DNA of 64,000 bases from Sphingobium faniae (lineage in GTDB: Bacteria; Pseudomonadota; Alphaproteobacteria; Sphingomonadales; Sphingomonadaceae), in NCBI GenBank assembly GCA_900100475.1, contig FMTU01000008.1, positions 129,984-193,983 of the forward strand. The letters are read 5' to 3'. Each line of letters starts with the position of its first letter. Position 1 is the stretch's first letter. Shown here piece after piece: positions 25,238-34,906 of this stretch. A model generated the notes under the pieces. That model saw only the letters and a program-made list of their open reading frames with translations. It had not been told where the DNA came from and made no database searches. A program made the position numbers and the translations under genes.

Positions 25238-25271
25238 GCTCGTGCAGCGCCTTCCGGACACTGTCACGAGC
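25238..25271 (-). terminator. Possible terminator of the autotransporter gene
   Basis: On the minus strand GCTCGTG (25271-25265) can pair with CACGAGC (25244-25238) about 16 bases after the autotransporter stop, followed by TTCATATTCTTC. The 20-base loop and broken T-run make this weak. Confidence 0.3.
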
Positions 25272-25286
25272 CTCAGATTTTGGCTG

Positions 25287-28200
25287 CTAGAATTCGAACC
25301 GAAGCCCGGCACTCACATTGCTGCCCGATCCGCCGCCGAACTCGCCCATATAAGCGGCGTGGATGCGGAGGTTTGGCGCAACCTGGGCGGCGATGCCGGC
25401 GCCCGCAGTCGCCACGGTTGCCTTGCGGGCGGCGCCAAGCACCGTGAAGCCGCTGGAGGCTCCGATGAAGCTGGCGGTGGCGGCCACGGCCTTGCCCGAT
25501 AGCTGGTGGCGCAATCCGAGCTGTGCCCAGGGCTGGACGGTGGCGTCATCACTGCCGCGAATGGCCACGGCGCCATCCACGAAGCTTGCCTTCGTGCGCC
25601 TTGACTCGACATCGAGCGCAAAGGCGGAACTGCCGGTTTCGGTGGCCCGGTCACGCTTGGTCGAGACATGGGTGAAGCCGATCGCCGGACTCAGCATCCA
25701 GCCGCTGCCAAGGGCGAGATCATAATTCGCCGATGCGTCGAACACGATGGAGTTCAGGTTGTAGTCCGCCGTCACGTCGACGTTGCCGGGCGCGGTACGG
25801 TGCGTTGTGGCGTCGCTCCAATCATAGGCGATCGTTCCGCCAAGCGTGAACCCGCCCACGATGGCCTGGCCGGTAACGCCGACGAACATACCGTCAGCGT
25901 CCGTCCGCGCGCCAAGCGCCTCGATACGCTGCCGGCTGTCCATATAGCCGACGAAAGCGCTGACCGACGCCGCCTCGCTGCCGTAACCGAGACCGCCGAG
26001 CAGTCCGGAACTGCGGTTCTTGGCGCGGGCGACACCCGTTCCGCCATCGGCTTTCAGCGTGCGCCAATCGCCGAGGCCCTGAGCATAGCTGAACAGGCGC
26101 GCTTCCGCACTGCCCGATTTGGTGGCGGAGGACCGCGCCGCGCTCGCTAGGCTCAGCCCCTGCTCGACGCCGAGCTGAGCGGCCGAGGCATAGGCTTCGG
26201 CATTGATCTGGCCGAAGGCCGTAGCGCTGGCGAGGCCGTTGCCGTCGAGCAGGGAAGGCACCGCTGCGAGCAGGGCGCTGCTCGCCTCGCCGGAAACGAG
26301 CAGGCCGTTCACATAATCCACCGTGGCGCCGACCTGCGAATTGACGCCGGCGGGCGCGACGAAGGTTCCCAGCAATTGCAGCCTGTTGGCCGTGTAGCGC
26401 AGGAAGCCCTGAACGGCTGTGCGGTCCCAACTGCCAATGGTGAATTCGCCATCGATGCCCTGCTCGGCGACGATCATGTCATAGGCGACGCCGGGCGTCA
26501 GCGGACGGTTCCCGGTAATATTGAGGATCGCGCCGTCCGCAATCTGGAGACCGCCATTGTTGATGATGATCTGATCGCTCTGACCCGGTGCGGGCACGAA
26601 TTCAAACAGAGTAACAGAGCCGCTCGCCAACGAAAGGTTGCCGTTCTGCGTCATCACTTCCGGCGAAGCGCCGGGTGACAAAGTACCACCAGAGGCCACG
26701 TTGATATTGCCATTGACGATGCCGGCACTACCAAACGTACCGCCAGAAGCGACATCGACATCCGCGTTGATCGTGGAGCCGACCGCGCCGATGAGGCGGC
26801 CGTCGTTGATGGCGATCTGATCGAAGGTGGCTGTACCACCAACCTTGCCCGTGCCGCCATTGACGTTGAACTGCTCGATATCCTGAAAACCGGAGAGATC
26901 GAGAACGGGCACGTCCGCCTCATTGGCCGGGGGCGGCGCAAAGCTTGCCTGCACCACGTCGATGCCCGCGCCGCCATTGACGCCGCCGCTGACGGCCCAG
27001 TCGCCGATTAGCACCAGTTCATCGTCGCCAGCGCCGAACTCCATGCCGCCCTCGACCGTGCCCGAATTGACGAAGCGATTGCCGCCGTCCCCGAACGACA
27101 CGCCCTGCGTGATCGTCCCCGAATTATCGACGGTGTTGCTGCCATTGCCGAAGCTGAGGCTGCCATTAAGAACCCCCTCGTTGTTGACGGTGTTGTTGCC
27201 GCCGCGCATGTCGACATTGCCGGTGATCGTTATCGCCGGCGTGACCGTGAGGGTCTCGCTGCCAGCTTCGGTGCCCTGCACAGCGACGTTGCCGGCACCG
27301 ACATCGATGTTTGAGCCCTCTGCCGGTGTGAGATTGCCGTTTTCCGCAATATCCACCCGCTCCTCGGTAACGATCGTTCCGGTGCCGGTGAGTTCTTCAA
27401 TCTCGAAATTGATGAACCTGGCGCGCAGCGCCGAATCGATGCTGCCGGTATAGATGGCGCCGGTGATGTCGAACACCAGTGTGTCCTGCCCTGCACCGCC
27501 ATCGGCGATCCCGTCGAAGCTGGCCAGCAGGCTGTGGATGAAGGTGTCGTTGCCGTCACGCAGGAATACGTCGCCGGTGATCGCACCGTAATTCTCTATT
27601 ATGTCGTCATTGGCGCCAAGGTCGATCGAACCGACGATGACCCCGCTCGACTGGTTCACGACATGGTCGATCGAGCCGACATAGACCTCGCCATTGCTGA
27701 GATCGGGTTCATCGCCAGAGGTGTGGATCGCCCCCGCGAGATAGCGGTCAGGCAGGAAAACTTCGTCGAAGATGACGTTGGGATTGGCTGCATAGTCGGA
27801 GCCGGCGCCGCCCTCGATGCGGCCGGCGTTCACGATGTTGATCACCTTGCCCGACGCCGCCACGGCGACGGTGGACGCGGCATTGCTGCTCGCTCCCTGG
27901 TCGAGATAGCCACCCGGCGTCACTACGCCGAAATTGCCGCTGGCGGAGATGACGCCGCCCAGCCTGTTTTCTATTGTCACCGTCGAGGCGCCGGTCACGT
28001 CGGTGGCATCGACATAGAGGGCCGCAATCGGATTGACGAGAAGGCTGTCCGCTGGAAGGAAGGGCGCGACAGCCGCCGGCGTCAAGGTGGCACCGCCGGT
28101 CGCGGCGATCGTGCCGCTGTTGATCACCCTGACACTGGCCGCGCCGATTAGCAGCGGATCGTCGTCGCCAGCCTCGACTTCGATGGCAAGGCCGCTGCCG

Positions 28201-29996
28201 CCACGCTCGCTGCTGATGATCGATCCGCTGTTAGTGAGTTCCACCACATGATCGCCATCGGTTTCATTGAACAGTTCGAAGGCGCTGCTGCCACCGAAGA
28301 AGGCTTCGGCATAGTTGGAGGGGCCGATGGCCGTCGGGCCGCGTGTGATATCGCCGCTGTTGACGATCGAGATGTAGGACGTCTCGCCATCGATTTCGAC
28401 ACTGCCCTCAATCGCGCCGCTGTTGACGATCGACAGGCTGGCGGCGGCGGCTTCCGCGACGCCGGGCACCTCGTCTTCGTCGTCGCTGAGGAGGCCATGC
28501 TCGACATAGAGCGCGATGCCGCCTTCCTGGCCTGAGGCGGTGATCTGCCCGCGATTTTCGACGGTGGCCGTGTTGGCATTCAGCACCATCGCTGCGCCAT
28601 GATCGATGGCGCCCGTGGCCGTGTTGAGAACAGCGGCGCTCTGCGCGTTGTATTCATCGCGTGCGCCCTCGCCTGCGACGAGATCGAGTTCCCCGACATT
28701 GATCGACAGGCCGCGCGAGAAATGGTTGGCGGTTTCGAGGCCGGCGATCGTGCCGCTATTCTCGAAGCTGAAGGCAGTGACCGCCAGCCGCGCATCGAGA
28801 CCGCCGGCGATGTCGCCGCTATTCTCGATCCGGGCATCGCGCGTTCCGGTCGTGTTCAATGCCGAGCGAATGCGGATGGCCGCGTCGACGCTGTCCTCGA
28901 ACTCGGCCTCAGGGTTGAAGATGCGCGCGCCATTGTCTGCCATCGCGATCGTGCCGCTGTTGCGGAACAGGAAATCGCTGTCCGGCGCGGTGTGGATCAC
29001 GCTGCCGAAGCTGTGGGTCTTGAGGTTGATCGTAGCGGTATTGACGAAGCGCGCCGTCGCCAGGCGAATGTCGCCGTTGACATCGTCGTTGTTGGTGAAG
29101 CTGGTGAGGGCGCCCCCGAAGGTCTGCGTGTAGAAGCTTCCGGGCTGGCCGAGTGGTATCTGCTCCCGGCGGAAGGTCGCAACCTGCGGCTGATAATAGC
29201 TGATGGCTGCGGGAACGACATCGACACCCGGCGGAAAGGCCCCTGCGATGCTGACAAGATCGATCTGCGCTTCATTCACGACATTGCCGTCGCCGGCCAG
29301 ATTGATCGTGGTGCCGCCGCCGGTCAGCGTCAGCGTCTTGTCTGACCCGCGAATTTCATAACCCTCGATCTCGAAATCGGCAGGTTTGGCATACTGACCG
29401 AGCGCGACCGACTGGGTCTGGTCATAGCCCTTGGCATAGATGTCGAGGCCGGCGCCGGCCGAAAGGCTGCCCATAATGCCGTCATCGGCGCCGCGCTGGA
29501 GGAAATAGGCCGTGCCGAAACCGCTTGTGCCAAGCCGCAAATCGCCATTGAGGACGCCGCCGTCCGAGATATAGGAGACCAGCGGCGCGCTGAAGATGTT
29601 GGGCGCCGGCTGGTCGTTGAAGACGACATCGCCGTTGATCGTGCCGGCGTTGGTGATGAGAAAACCCAAAGAGGGTGCGCCGGTGATCGCCGCGCCTCCA
29701 TTGCCGTCGATGACCCCGCCCGTAGCGTTGGTCACGTTCAGCAGGAATGAACTGCCCTGCCCGATGGCGGGCGTGCCGGCAATCGTCCCGCTGTTGGTGA
29801 CGATCGTCGCCGTGCCAACAGTGCCTGCGACGGGTCCGGTCGAACTGGTATTGTCGATGACGCAAACCGGCCCCGCGCTGCCATCGGCGCAGGCAAACTG
29901 CGCGACCGCCGGCTGGGTCGCACTAACCGCAAGAAGGCTCGCCCCCAAAGCCAGACCTGCACGCACGCCACACGTTTTCGAAGCCTTCACCGTCAC
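25287..29996 (-). CDS. Large autotransporter with beta-helix passenger (type Va-like)
   Basis: A 1569-residue surface protein. An N-terminal signal runs VTVKASKTCGVRAGLALGA to a cleavage zone at TQPAVAQ. The passenger is a long beta-helix made of N-S-G-x-I/G-G repeats. A low-complexity stretch of NNxG repeats occurs near residue 1000. The C-terminal 280-residue barrel begins at RSSATKSGSAEARLFSYAQ and ends with the canonical aromatic tail RFEF. The start is taken as GTG at 29996, preceded by AGGGGGG; longer frames spoil the signal peptide. It lies 127 bases downstream of a LuxR-type gene on the same strand. Autotransporters of this kind act in adhesion or aggregation; the ligand is unknown. 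Confidence 0.85.
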   Translation of the reverse strand: MTVKASKTCGVRAGLALGASLLAVSATQPAVAQFACADGSAGPVCVIDNTSSTGPVAGTVGTATIVTNSGTIAGTPAIGQGSSFLLNVTNATGGVIDGNGGAAITGAPSLGFLITNAGTINGDVVFNDQPAPNIFSAPLVSYISDGGVLNGDLRLGTSGFGTAYFLQRGADDGIMGSLSAGAGLDIYAKGYDQTQSVALGQYAKPADFEIEGYEIRGSDKTLTLTGGGTTINLAGDGNVVNEAQIDLVSIAGAFPPGVDVVPAAISYYQPQVATFRREQIPLGQPGSFYTQTFGGALTSFTNNDDVNGDIRLATARFVNTATINLKTHSFGSVIHTAPDSDFLFRNSGTIAMADNGARIFNPEAEFEDSVDAAIRIRSALNTTGTRDARIENSGDIAGGLDARLAVTAFSFENSGTIAGLETANHFSRGLSINVGELDLVAGEGARDEYNAQSAAVLNTATGAIDHGAAMVLNANTATVENRGQITASGQEGGIALYVEHGLLSDDEDEVPGVAEAAAASLSIVNSGAIEGSVEIDGETSYISIVNSGDITRGPTAIGPSNYAEAFFGGSSAFELFNETDGDHVVELTNSGSIISSERGGSGLAIEVEAGDDDPLLIGAASVRVINSGTIAATGGATLTPAAVAPFLPADSLLVNPIAALYVDATDVTGASTVTIENRLGGVISASGNFGVVTPGGYLDQGASSNAASTVAVAASGKVINIVNAGRIEGGAGSDYAANPNVIFDEVFLPDRYLAGAIHTSGDEPDLSNGEVYVGSIDHVVNQSSGVIVGSIDLGANDDIIENYGAITGDVFLRDGNDTFIHSLLASFDGIADGGAGQDTLVFDITGAIYTGSIDSALRARFINFEIEELTGTGTIVTEERVDIAENGNLTPAEGSNIDVGAGNVAVQGTEAGSETLTVTPAITITGNVDMRGGNNTVNNEGVLNGSLSFGNGSNTVDNSGTITQGVSFGDGGNRFVNSGTVEGGMEFGAGDDELVLIGDWAVSGGVNGGAGIDVVQASFAPPPANEADVPVLDLSGFQDIEQFNVNGGTGKVGGTATFDQIAINDGRLIGAVGSTINADVDVASGGTFGSAGIVNGNINVASGGTLSPGASPEVMTQNGNLSLASGSVTLFEFVPAPGQSDQIIINNGGLQIADGAILNITGNRPLTPGVAYDMIVAEQGIDGEFTIGSWDRTAVQGFLRYTANRLQLLGTFVAPAGVNSQVGATVDYVNGLLVSGEASSALLAAVPSLLDGNGLASATAFGQINAEAYASAAQLGVEQGLSLASAARSSATKSGSAEARLFSYAQGLGDWRTLKADGGTGVARAKNRSSGLLGGLGYGSEAASVSAFVGYMDSRQRIEALGARTDADGMFVGVTGQAIVGGFTLGGTIAYDWSDATTHRTAPGNVDVTADYNLNSIVFDASANYDLALGSGWMLSPAIGFTHVSTKRDRATETGSSAFALDVESRRTKASFVDGAVAIRGSDDATVQPWAQLGLRHQLSGKAVAATASFIGASSGFTVLGAARKATVATAGAGIAAQVAPNLRIHAAYMGEFGGGSGSNVSAGLRFEF

Positions 29997-30122
29997 TATA
30001 GATTCCCCCCTGTTCGCTGACGCAGCGAAAGGGAGAAGCATAGCGTCTGCAAATTCGGCCCTCATCACCCATCTAGGGGACGGAATGTCATTTTAAAGGC
30101 TGGCAGTTGCTTAACGTCGCAC

Positions 30123-31202
30123 CTAGACCGTGCCTCCGAGCCGGGTAAGAAGCGAGATCAACTCTCCTTGGCGGGTGGTCGATGTCTTGGCGAAAATGCG
30201 CTTGAGCTGTGTCCTGACCGTCTCGATCGACACGTTGAACTGCAACGCAAGGTCGTTCACGGATTTGCCTTGCGCTATGCCACGTGCCACACGCGCCTCC
30301 GCCGACGTCAGGTCGAACAATGCGGAGATGATGTCGGCATCTGGCAGCATGTGGTTGTCGGGGCGACCAAGCAGAGCGAATATCCGGACATTGCTGAACA
30401 AGTCACGCGCCTGCCGCCGGGCTGGCAGAAGATGCAGAACGGCACATCCAAACTGGTCGCGGTCACGAACGGCGATGGAGGCGCTTGAGCTATCATTCCA
30501 TCGCATGCGGACAAACGCCGTCTCGAGTTGCCTGTCCGCTGTACCGTCGACAGCAAGCAACCGGTTTCCGCCGTCAAGTAATAGATCATCGAATGCAGTC
30601 GCGAACTGTTCGCTTGCACCGAGCACACGTCCATCGGCATTCAACAGCGCGATCGCGGTCCCGGCGGTATTGAACGCTTCGATGAGGGTCTCGGTTCGCG
30701 TAGCCTGTACGCGGCTGCCAAGCAGAGCCGCGCGCGCCAGATGCGGTCGCAGTCCATCAAGGAAAGCGACGGCCTGCCGCGCGGTGGAATGGTTGTGAAA
30801 CCCTTCAATAGCGATGATCAGCGCATCGTCTTCGGCACCCTGAACGACCGTTCCCGCCCCCGCATCTACGCCACGAGGGGTCAGGAATTCCGTATACATC
30901 GGTAGCGAACGAATTTCCTCGATACTGTGCAGATCGCAATCGGTCAGGAACCCAGGATGGGACGCTCTCGCAAGGCACCGAGACACGCGCGTATTGTCAC
31001 GATTAAAGCCCAACCGCGCAAAGTCAGCCGTCACTTCCGCGATGGAAGGCGAGGACAGGACATGAATTCCCGACACGCTCCCGCGAATGAGATTGCCTCC
31101 CTTCGCACCGACCCGTGCCCCGATCCGTTCTAACACTTCCGGCCACTGCGCCGGCAATGCGCCGGCTTCATAGATGGCGGCGATCAGCCCCTCATTATCC
31201 AT
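30123..31202 (-). CDS. LuxR-type HTH transcriptional regulator with N-terminal sensory half
   Basis: A 359-residue regulator. The C-terminal 65 residues form a LuxR/GerE HTH (LTSAEARVARGIAQGKSVND, then QFNVSIETVRTQLKRIFAKT). The middle (residues about 170-260) resembles a PAS-like unit (LIEAFNTAGTAIALLNADGRVLGASEQF), and the N-terminal part is unclassified. This kind of solo regulator frequently stands before large autotransporter genes in sphingomonads, and here it is directly upstream of one in the same direction. Control of the adhesin is likely, though the signal is unknown. Confidence 0.85.
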   Translation of the reverse strand: MDNEGLIAAIYEAGALPAQWPEVLERIGARVGAKGGNLIRGSVSGIHVLSSPSIAEVTADFARLGFNRDNTRVSRCLARASHPGFLTDCDLHSIEEIRSLPMYTEFLTPRGVDAGAGTVVQGAEDDALIIAIEGFHNHSTARQAVAFLDGLRPHLARAALLGSRVQATRTETLIEAFNTAGTAIALLNADGRVLGASEQFATAFDDLLLDGGNRLLAVDGTADRQLETAFVRMRWNDSSSASIAVRDRDQFGCAVLHLLPARRQARDLFSNVRIFALLGRPDNHMLPDADIISALFDLTSAEARVARGIAQGKSVNDLALQFNVSIETVRTQLKRIFAKTSTTRQGELISLLTRLGGTV

Positions 31203-31586
31203 ATTTTTTCATTTCCCCTGAATTGCGAATGCGAGGGGACAACATGAGTGTCAAGCAATGCCTCGGCCTGATGCTTGGCGCACCGGCCCGTTATGTAAAA
31301 GCGTCACGATTTTCCTTGCATGTTTTATGGATGTGCAGAGGCTTTTACAGGTGACCATATTGCGATGGCTATTTGGTCCCCAATTCGTTCCTAAACGAGA
31401 ACATGGGTCGTTCGCCGGGCAAGCTAACACCGCTCTCATACGCCGGGTCTGTCGCGCTCAAGTGTCTCGCCGGAAACAATATTTTACCTCGATACGACGG
31501 CGGGGGAAGCGTTTGCGAAGAGTCCGAGAATAGCCATTTATTGACAACACACCGAAGGTGACGGTGCCGCCGTTGCCAACGGGCGG
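31203..31586. other. Intergenic region without a supported gene
   Basis: This 384-bp stretch between the divergent LuxR gene and the ParB-like frame holds only short frames with no family resemblance. It must contain the LuxR gene promoter. No dyad of the catabolic regulon is present. Confidence 0.5.
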
Positions 31587-31997
31587 GTGGCGCTTGCATT
31601 CGACCGGAAATGCGTGACGGTCCCCGTTGAAGTCATCCTACCGCTAAAAAAGCTCCGTGAAGGCGTTCATCAAAGCAGGAAATATGCGCAGATCGTCAGT
31701 TCCATAAAAGCGGTCGGCCTGGTGGAAGCTCCGGTGGTCATCCCCGATCCCCAGAACTCCGGAAGCTATTTTCTTCTCGACGGCCACTTGCGTATCGAGG
31801 TGGTCAAGGAACTCGGCGTTCCCACGGTCGAATGTCTGATCGGGCGAGACGAGGAAACCTATACCTACAACCAGCGGATCAACCGCCTGCGTCCCGTTCA
31901 GGAGCATCGGATGATCGCCCGCGCGATGGAGCGAGGCGTGCCTCAGGAAAGGATAGCCGAGATCGATACCCTCGCCGGAGCATCCGAACCGGCCTGA
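31587..31997 (+). CDS. ParB/RepB-like nuclease-fold protein, probably truncated
   Basis: A 136-residue frame beginning with GTG. It carries the ParB N-terminal fold: VTVPVEVILPLKKLREG, then SIKAVGLVEAPVV, LLDGHLRIEVVKELG (the DGHLR motif of ParB/RepB-like proteins) and the NQRINRLRPVQEHRMI helix. Homologues with a RepB-type C-terminal region normally continue well beyond this point, and this copy stops at once before a degraded recombinase. In alphaproteobacterial islands such genes stand upstream of serine recombinases, as here. It is therefore probably a relic of a mobile-element module and not a plasmid partition protein. Confidence 0.65.
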   Translation: MALAFDRKCVTVPVEVILPLKKLREGVHQSRKYAQIVSSIKAVGLVEAPVVIPDPQNSGSYFLLDGHLRIEVVKELGVPTVECLIGRDEETYTYNQRINRLRPVQEHRMIARAMERGVPQERIAEIDTLAGASEPA

Positions 31998-32059
31998 CGA
32001 GTTGATGGGGACCCGGACCCGATAAGCGCGGGGACCATGGGAGACGCCGCACAGTGGGG

Positions 32060-32983
32060 CGGATCGAGCATGGCGGTGGGGATGGCGGCGAACGCTGGAA
32101 CGGCCAGCACTGCAGCGGCTGATGAAGGACATCGAAGCCGGCAGGATCTCTGCAAGGCGAGAGGTCAGGCAGCAGGGCACAATCACCCAGTCTGCTTGCG
32201 GGTCGCATCTTCGATCAGCACGGCGAGCCGCTGGTCGCCGTCCATGCGTGCAAGGGGAAGGTCCGCTATCGCTACTATGTCAGCCGGTCGCTTCAGCACA
32301 CACCTGATGCAACCCATGCGGAAGGTCTGCGTATCCCGGCGCTGGAGATTGAAGCCGCCGTCAGCCAGCTTCTTGCCGAGGCGCTCGATGATCCGTTGAC
32401 CCTGCTCGCGCGAGCAGGGATGTCCCTCGACAGCGATCGCCTACGCATGATCCTCAAAAAGGCCGAACAGCGTGCCGCTTCCGTCCGCAGCAAGCAGCGC
32501 GATACGATCCATGACCTTGTGGCAAAGGTCACGGTCCAACCATACGAGATATCGGTCGAACTATCAGTCACGGCTCTATGCACAGCTCTGGCTGTCGAGC
32601 ACCCAGCAGGTGCACCGTCCTGGATCCGGTTCACCTCGCCGGTCCGTCTGACCCGCACCGGCCGGGCCATCCGGCTGGTTCAGCGTGATGGCCGACCGGT
32701 CTCACAAGGCAGGCCCGATCCCGGCCTCGTCGAGTTGCTGCGCAAGGGGCGCAACTGGTGGCAACAGCTTCAGACCGGCACAATCGACATCGCCACCATC
32801 GCACGCGATGAGCAGGTCAACGAGTCATGGGTATCGCGGCTGGTTCGGCTGAACTTCCTCGCACCCGCGATCGTCGAAGCAATTCTCGTCGGTACGCAGC
32901 CTGCCTCTGTCAATGCGACATCCCTGCGGACTGCCAATCTGCCAATCGACTGGGACGAACAGACCGCTATGTTCGGGATGTGA
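32060..32983 (+). pseudogene. Large serine recombinase remnant with fused C-terminal HTH domain
   Basis: Around 32080-32160 the frame reads RTLERPALQRLMKDIEAGRIS, equivalent to the GGTLDRPGLKVLIEDIEAG region after the catalytic domain of the intact recombinase at 59960. The reading then jumps, by deletion and frameshift, to the C-terminal region from about 32183 (SLLAGRIFD, KGKVRYRYYVSRSL). From 32396 the frame is open to 32983. Its last 90 residues (GRNWWQQLQ to SWVSRLVRLNFLAPAIVE) match the separate accessory protein at 61276. The catalytic serine region and most of the middle are missing, so it is inactive. Confidence 0.75.
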
Positions 32984-33291
32984 TCGATCTCAGCCAGTCA
33001 CCATACCAGCGACGCTTCGGCGCCGCTTTGCGTTGCCGGACCATCAAAGGCACCCATCGCTCCGGCCACTCCGTACTGCCCAAATGGGCCACAGAGGAAA
33101 AGCCGACGGAGCGACCAATTGTTGCCCCTGACATGCTCTCTGCAGACCGGACCATCCCCGCAAACGGCGCGGAACTGCGCCACTTTCCGGAATACTTTCG
33201 TTTCATATCAATGCATTAGATATGCGTGGCGGTGGGCGAGAGCCTGCGAGCGAACTCTCTTCCTTTCCAACTTATTGATAAATAACGATTC
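32984..33291. other. Intergenic region without a supported gene
   Basis: This 308-bp stretch follows the recombinase remnant. It has only short overlapping frames and no family resemblance. It may include the decayed end of the old element; no terminal repeat was recognised. The last 40 bases are AT-rich. Confidence 0.45.
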
Positions 33292-33480
33292 TCATCGTGT
33301 TCGACAGGTATTGATCCCGAGCAGCGAGTAGATCGGGCAGGTACCGACCAACCCGGTCAGCAATGGAACCACACCAATCCAGCCCCACGAGGTTTTGGGG
33401 CCCACAAACACCAACGCCAGCAGCACGATGCCGACGATAACACGCAGCGCCCGGTCGGCCATTCCTTCATTACGCGACAT
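33292..33480 (-). CDS. DUF2892 (YgaP-like) inner membrane protein
   Basis: A 62-residue protein with the DUF2892 pattern: an N-terminal NEGMADRALRVIVG, then two hydrophobic helices (ILLALVFVGPKTSWGW and VVPLLTGLVGTCPIYSLLGI) ending in the CPxY-LLGINTC motif. Such proteins are membrane anchors often linked to rhodanese or redox/NO stress genes. It lies 30 bases after the di-iron repair gene on the same strand and is probably co-transcribed. Confidence 0.85.
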   Translation of the reverse strand: MSRNEGMADRALRVIVGIVLLALVFVGPKTSWGWIGVVPLLTGLVGTCPIYSLLGINTCRTR

Positions 33481-33510
33481 CCATCACCTCCTTCACTTCA
33501 CAGCAGAGCT

Positions 33511-34191
33511 TCAAAGAAAACGCGGAAACAGGATGTTGTTCTCGGTGTGGATATGCTCGACCAGATCATCGGCAAACTTGGTGATTCCGGCGTAGAGCGC
33601 ACGCCATGTCGCGCAGCCATCCTCCGGTGTTTGCATATTGCCTGTCAGGTCTTTGAGCGCCTCGAGATGGGTTCCGTGCTCCACGTGTTCGGTCATCATC
33701 ACCGAGATCGGTTCCTGAACCCCTTGTGAGGCGCCATTCCGCATGCGCGGGAAAAGCATCAGCTCCTCCTTCTGCATATGGATTGTTAGCTCGCCAAGCA
33801 TGTCTTTCAGCAGGGAGGCCAGCCCGGTCGGAGCTGCAGGGTGGTTCCGATGAACCTCTTCCACCCGTTCGGCCAGTCGAATGAGTTCCGGTAGTTCCTG
33901 ACTGTGCACACGGTGATAACGGCTGATGATGGTATCGACCAGAGAGGGAGTATCGAGATCAGCCGTCGTTGGAGTATCTTCGCGTTGTAGCCTCGCGAGG
34001 TCCGTAATGATCTCGTCGAGATCGATCGACGCGGCCGCCGCTGCATCTTTCAGCGTGATCTGCCCCCCACAGCAATAATCAAGGTTCGCAGCACGAAATA
34101 CCGCCGTTGACCCCGCCAGCTTGACCGCGATCTCACCAAGCGTGGCTTCTGCCAGATCGGTCGGGATTTCGAGAGTCTTGTCGGGATGCAT
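33511..34191 (-). CDS. ytfE: Iron-sulfur cluster repair di-iron protein (RIC/YtfE/ScdA family)
   Basis: A 226-residue protein. The N-terminal ScdA_N domain has the conserved FRAANLDYCCGG motif near residue 40. A hemerythrin-like four-helix bundle follows, with ligands in RYHRVHSQELPEL, HMQKEELMLFPRM, TEHVEHGTHLEAL and EHIHTENNILFPRF. The family releases or restores iron at clusters damaged by nitric oxide or peroxide. A 16-bp perfect palindrome 48 bases upstream suggests control by an NO-sensing repressor. Downstream is a DUF2892 membrane gene, and a cupin gene is divergent. Confidence 0.9.
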   Translation of the reverse strand: MHPDKTLEIPTDLAEATLGEIAVKLAGSTAVFRAANLDYCCGGQITLKDAAAAASIDLDEIITDLARLQREDTPTTADLDTPSLVDTIISRYHRVHSQELPELIRLAERVEEVHRNHPAAPTGLASLLKDMLGELTIHMQKEELMLFPRMRNGASQGVQEPISVMMTEHVEHGTHLEALKDLTGNMQTPEDGCATWRALYAGITKFADDLVEHIHTENNILFPRFL

Positions 34192-34238
34192 GACACAACC
34201 TCCACACCAGCTGGAGATCCAGAATCAGGCCTCCGGCC

Positions 34239-34254
34239 ATAAATGCGCATTTAT
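34239..34254. promoter_or_regulatory. 16-bp perfect palindrome between ytfE and the cupin gene
   Basis: ATAAATGCGCATTTAT is a perfect dyad centred 55 bases before the ytfE start, continuing into ATAATACATC. Rrf2-type NO sensors such as NsrR bind AT-rich dyads with ATGC halves, so an NsrR-like operator is plausible but not shown. Confidence 0.45.
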
Positions 34255-34453
34255 AATACATCATTTCTTGCAGGCGCTGGTGGACCTGTCAATGGCACCC
34301 CGCCTGCCTTGTCCCAACGGGCCGATGCGCCTATAAAATACATGTGCAGTAGATATGGGTTATCCTTCGATATCGCGAAAGGCTGCCGAAATTAAGAACA
34401 GGGTCGTTGCGACAAAGGCGACCGCGATAATAGGCAACGGAGAGTAGCGGACA

Positions 34454-34906
34454 ATGGCACTTCAACACGCCAAGGCCGGCGAGATCATTGATCTCTCACC
34501 GAAGGGCGCCGCGCTGGCCGGCGAACGCTCGACAGCCATTGTCAAAACAGACCAGTTCGAGGCCATCCGCCTCATCATTCCGTCCGGGGGCGTCCTGAAG
34601 AGCCATAAGGTTCCGGGGCGCCTTACGCTCCATTGTCTCGAAGGACGTGTCGAACTCGAACTTGCAGGTGAAGCGGTGGAGCTGAAGGCCAATGAATGGG
34701 TTCATCTTGATGGCGGTGTACCCCATGGCGTTCGGGGAATTGAAGATGCCTCACTTTTGCTGACCGTGCTCCTGACAGAACCGGCACATCCTGCTGGTGA
34801 CAGCACCGTGGGAAGGAGTCGGGGGGAAGTCTTCGACCGCTATGAGGATTGCGGCTGCGCCTACCGCTGGGAATCGGAAGGCGGGCATACCATCGACGAT
34901 GACTAA
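34454..34906 (+). CDS. Cupin-domain protein with short cysteine-containing tail
   Basis: A 150-residue protein. Residues about 30-110 make one cupin barrel (SGGVLKSHKVPGRLTLHCLEG, then ELKANEWVHLDGGVPHGVRG), with one histidine in the first motif (SHKV) and PHGV in the second, so metal binding is possible. A 35-residue tail, DRYEDCGCAYRWE, holds two cysteines. Similar cupins accompany nitrosative or oxidative stress genes. GGAGAG precedes the ATG by ten bases. It is divergent from ytfE and shares the palindrome region. Confidence 0.75.
   Translation: MALQHAKAGEIIDLSPKGAALAGERSTAIVKTDQFEAIRLIIPSGGVLKSHKVPGRLTLHCLEGRVELELAGEAVELKANEWVHLDGGVPHGVRGIEDASLLLTVLLTEPAHPAGDSTVGRSRGEVFDRYEDCGCAYRWESEGGHTIDDD

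Noticed and set aside
31587..31997. Plasmid partition locus (parB/repB)
   Set aside because: No ParA, RepA or RepC is adjacent, the protein is truncated, and the neighbour is a recombinase remnant, so a mobile-element module is more likely.
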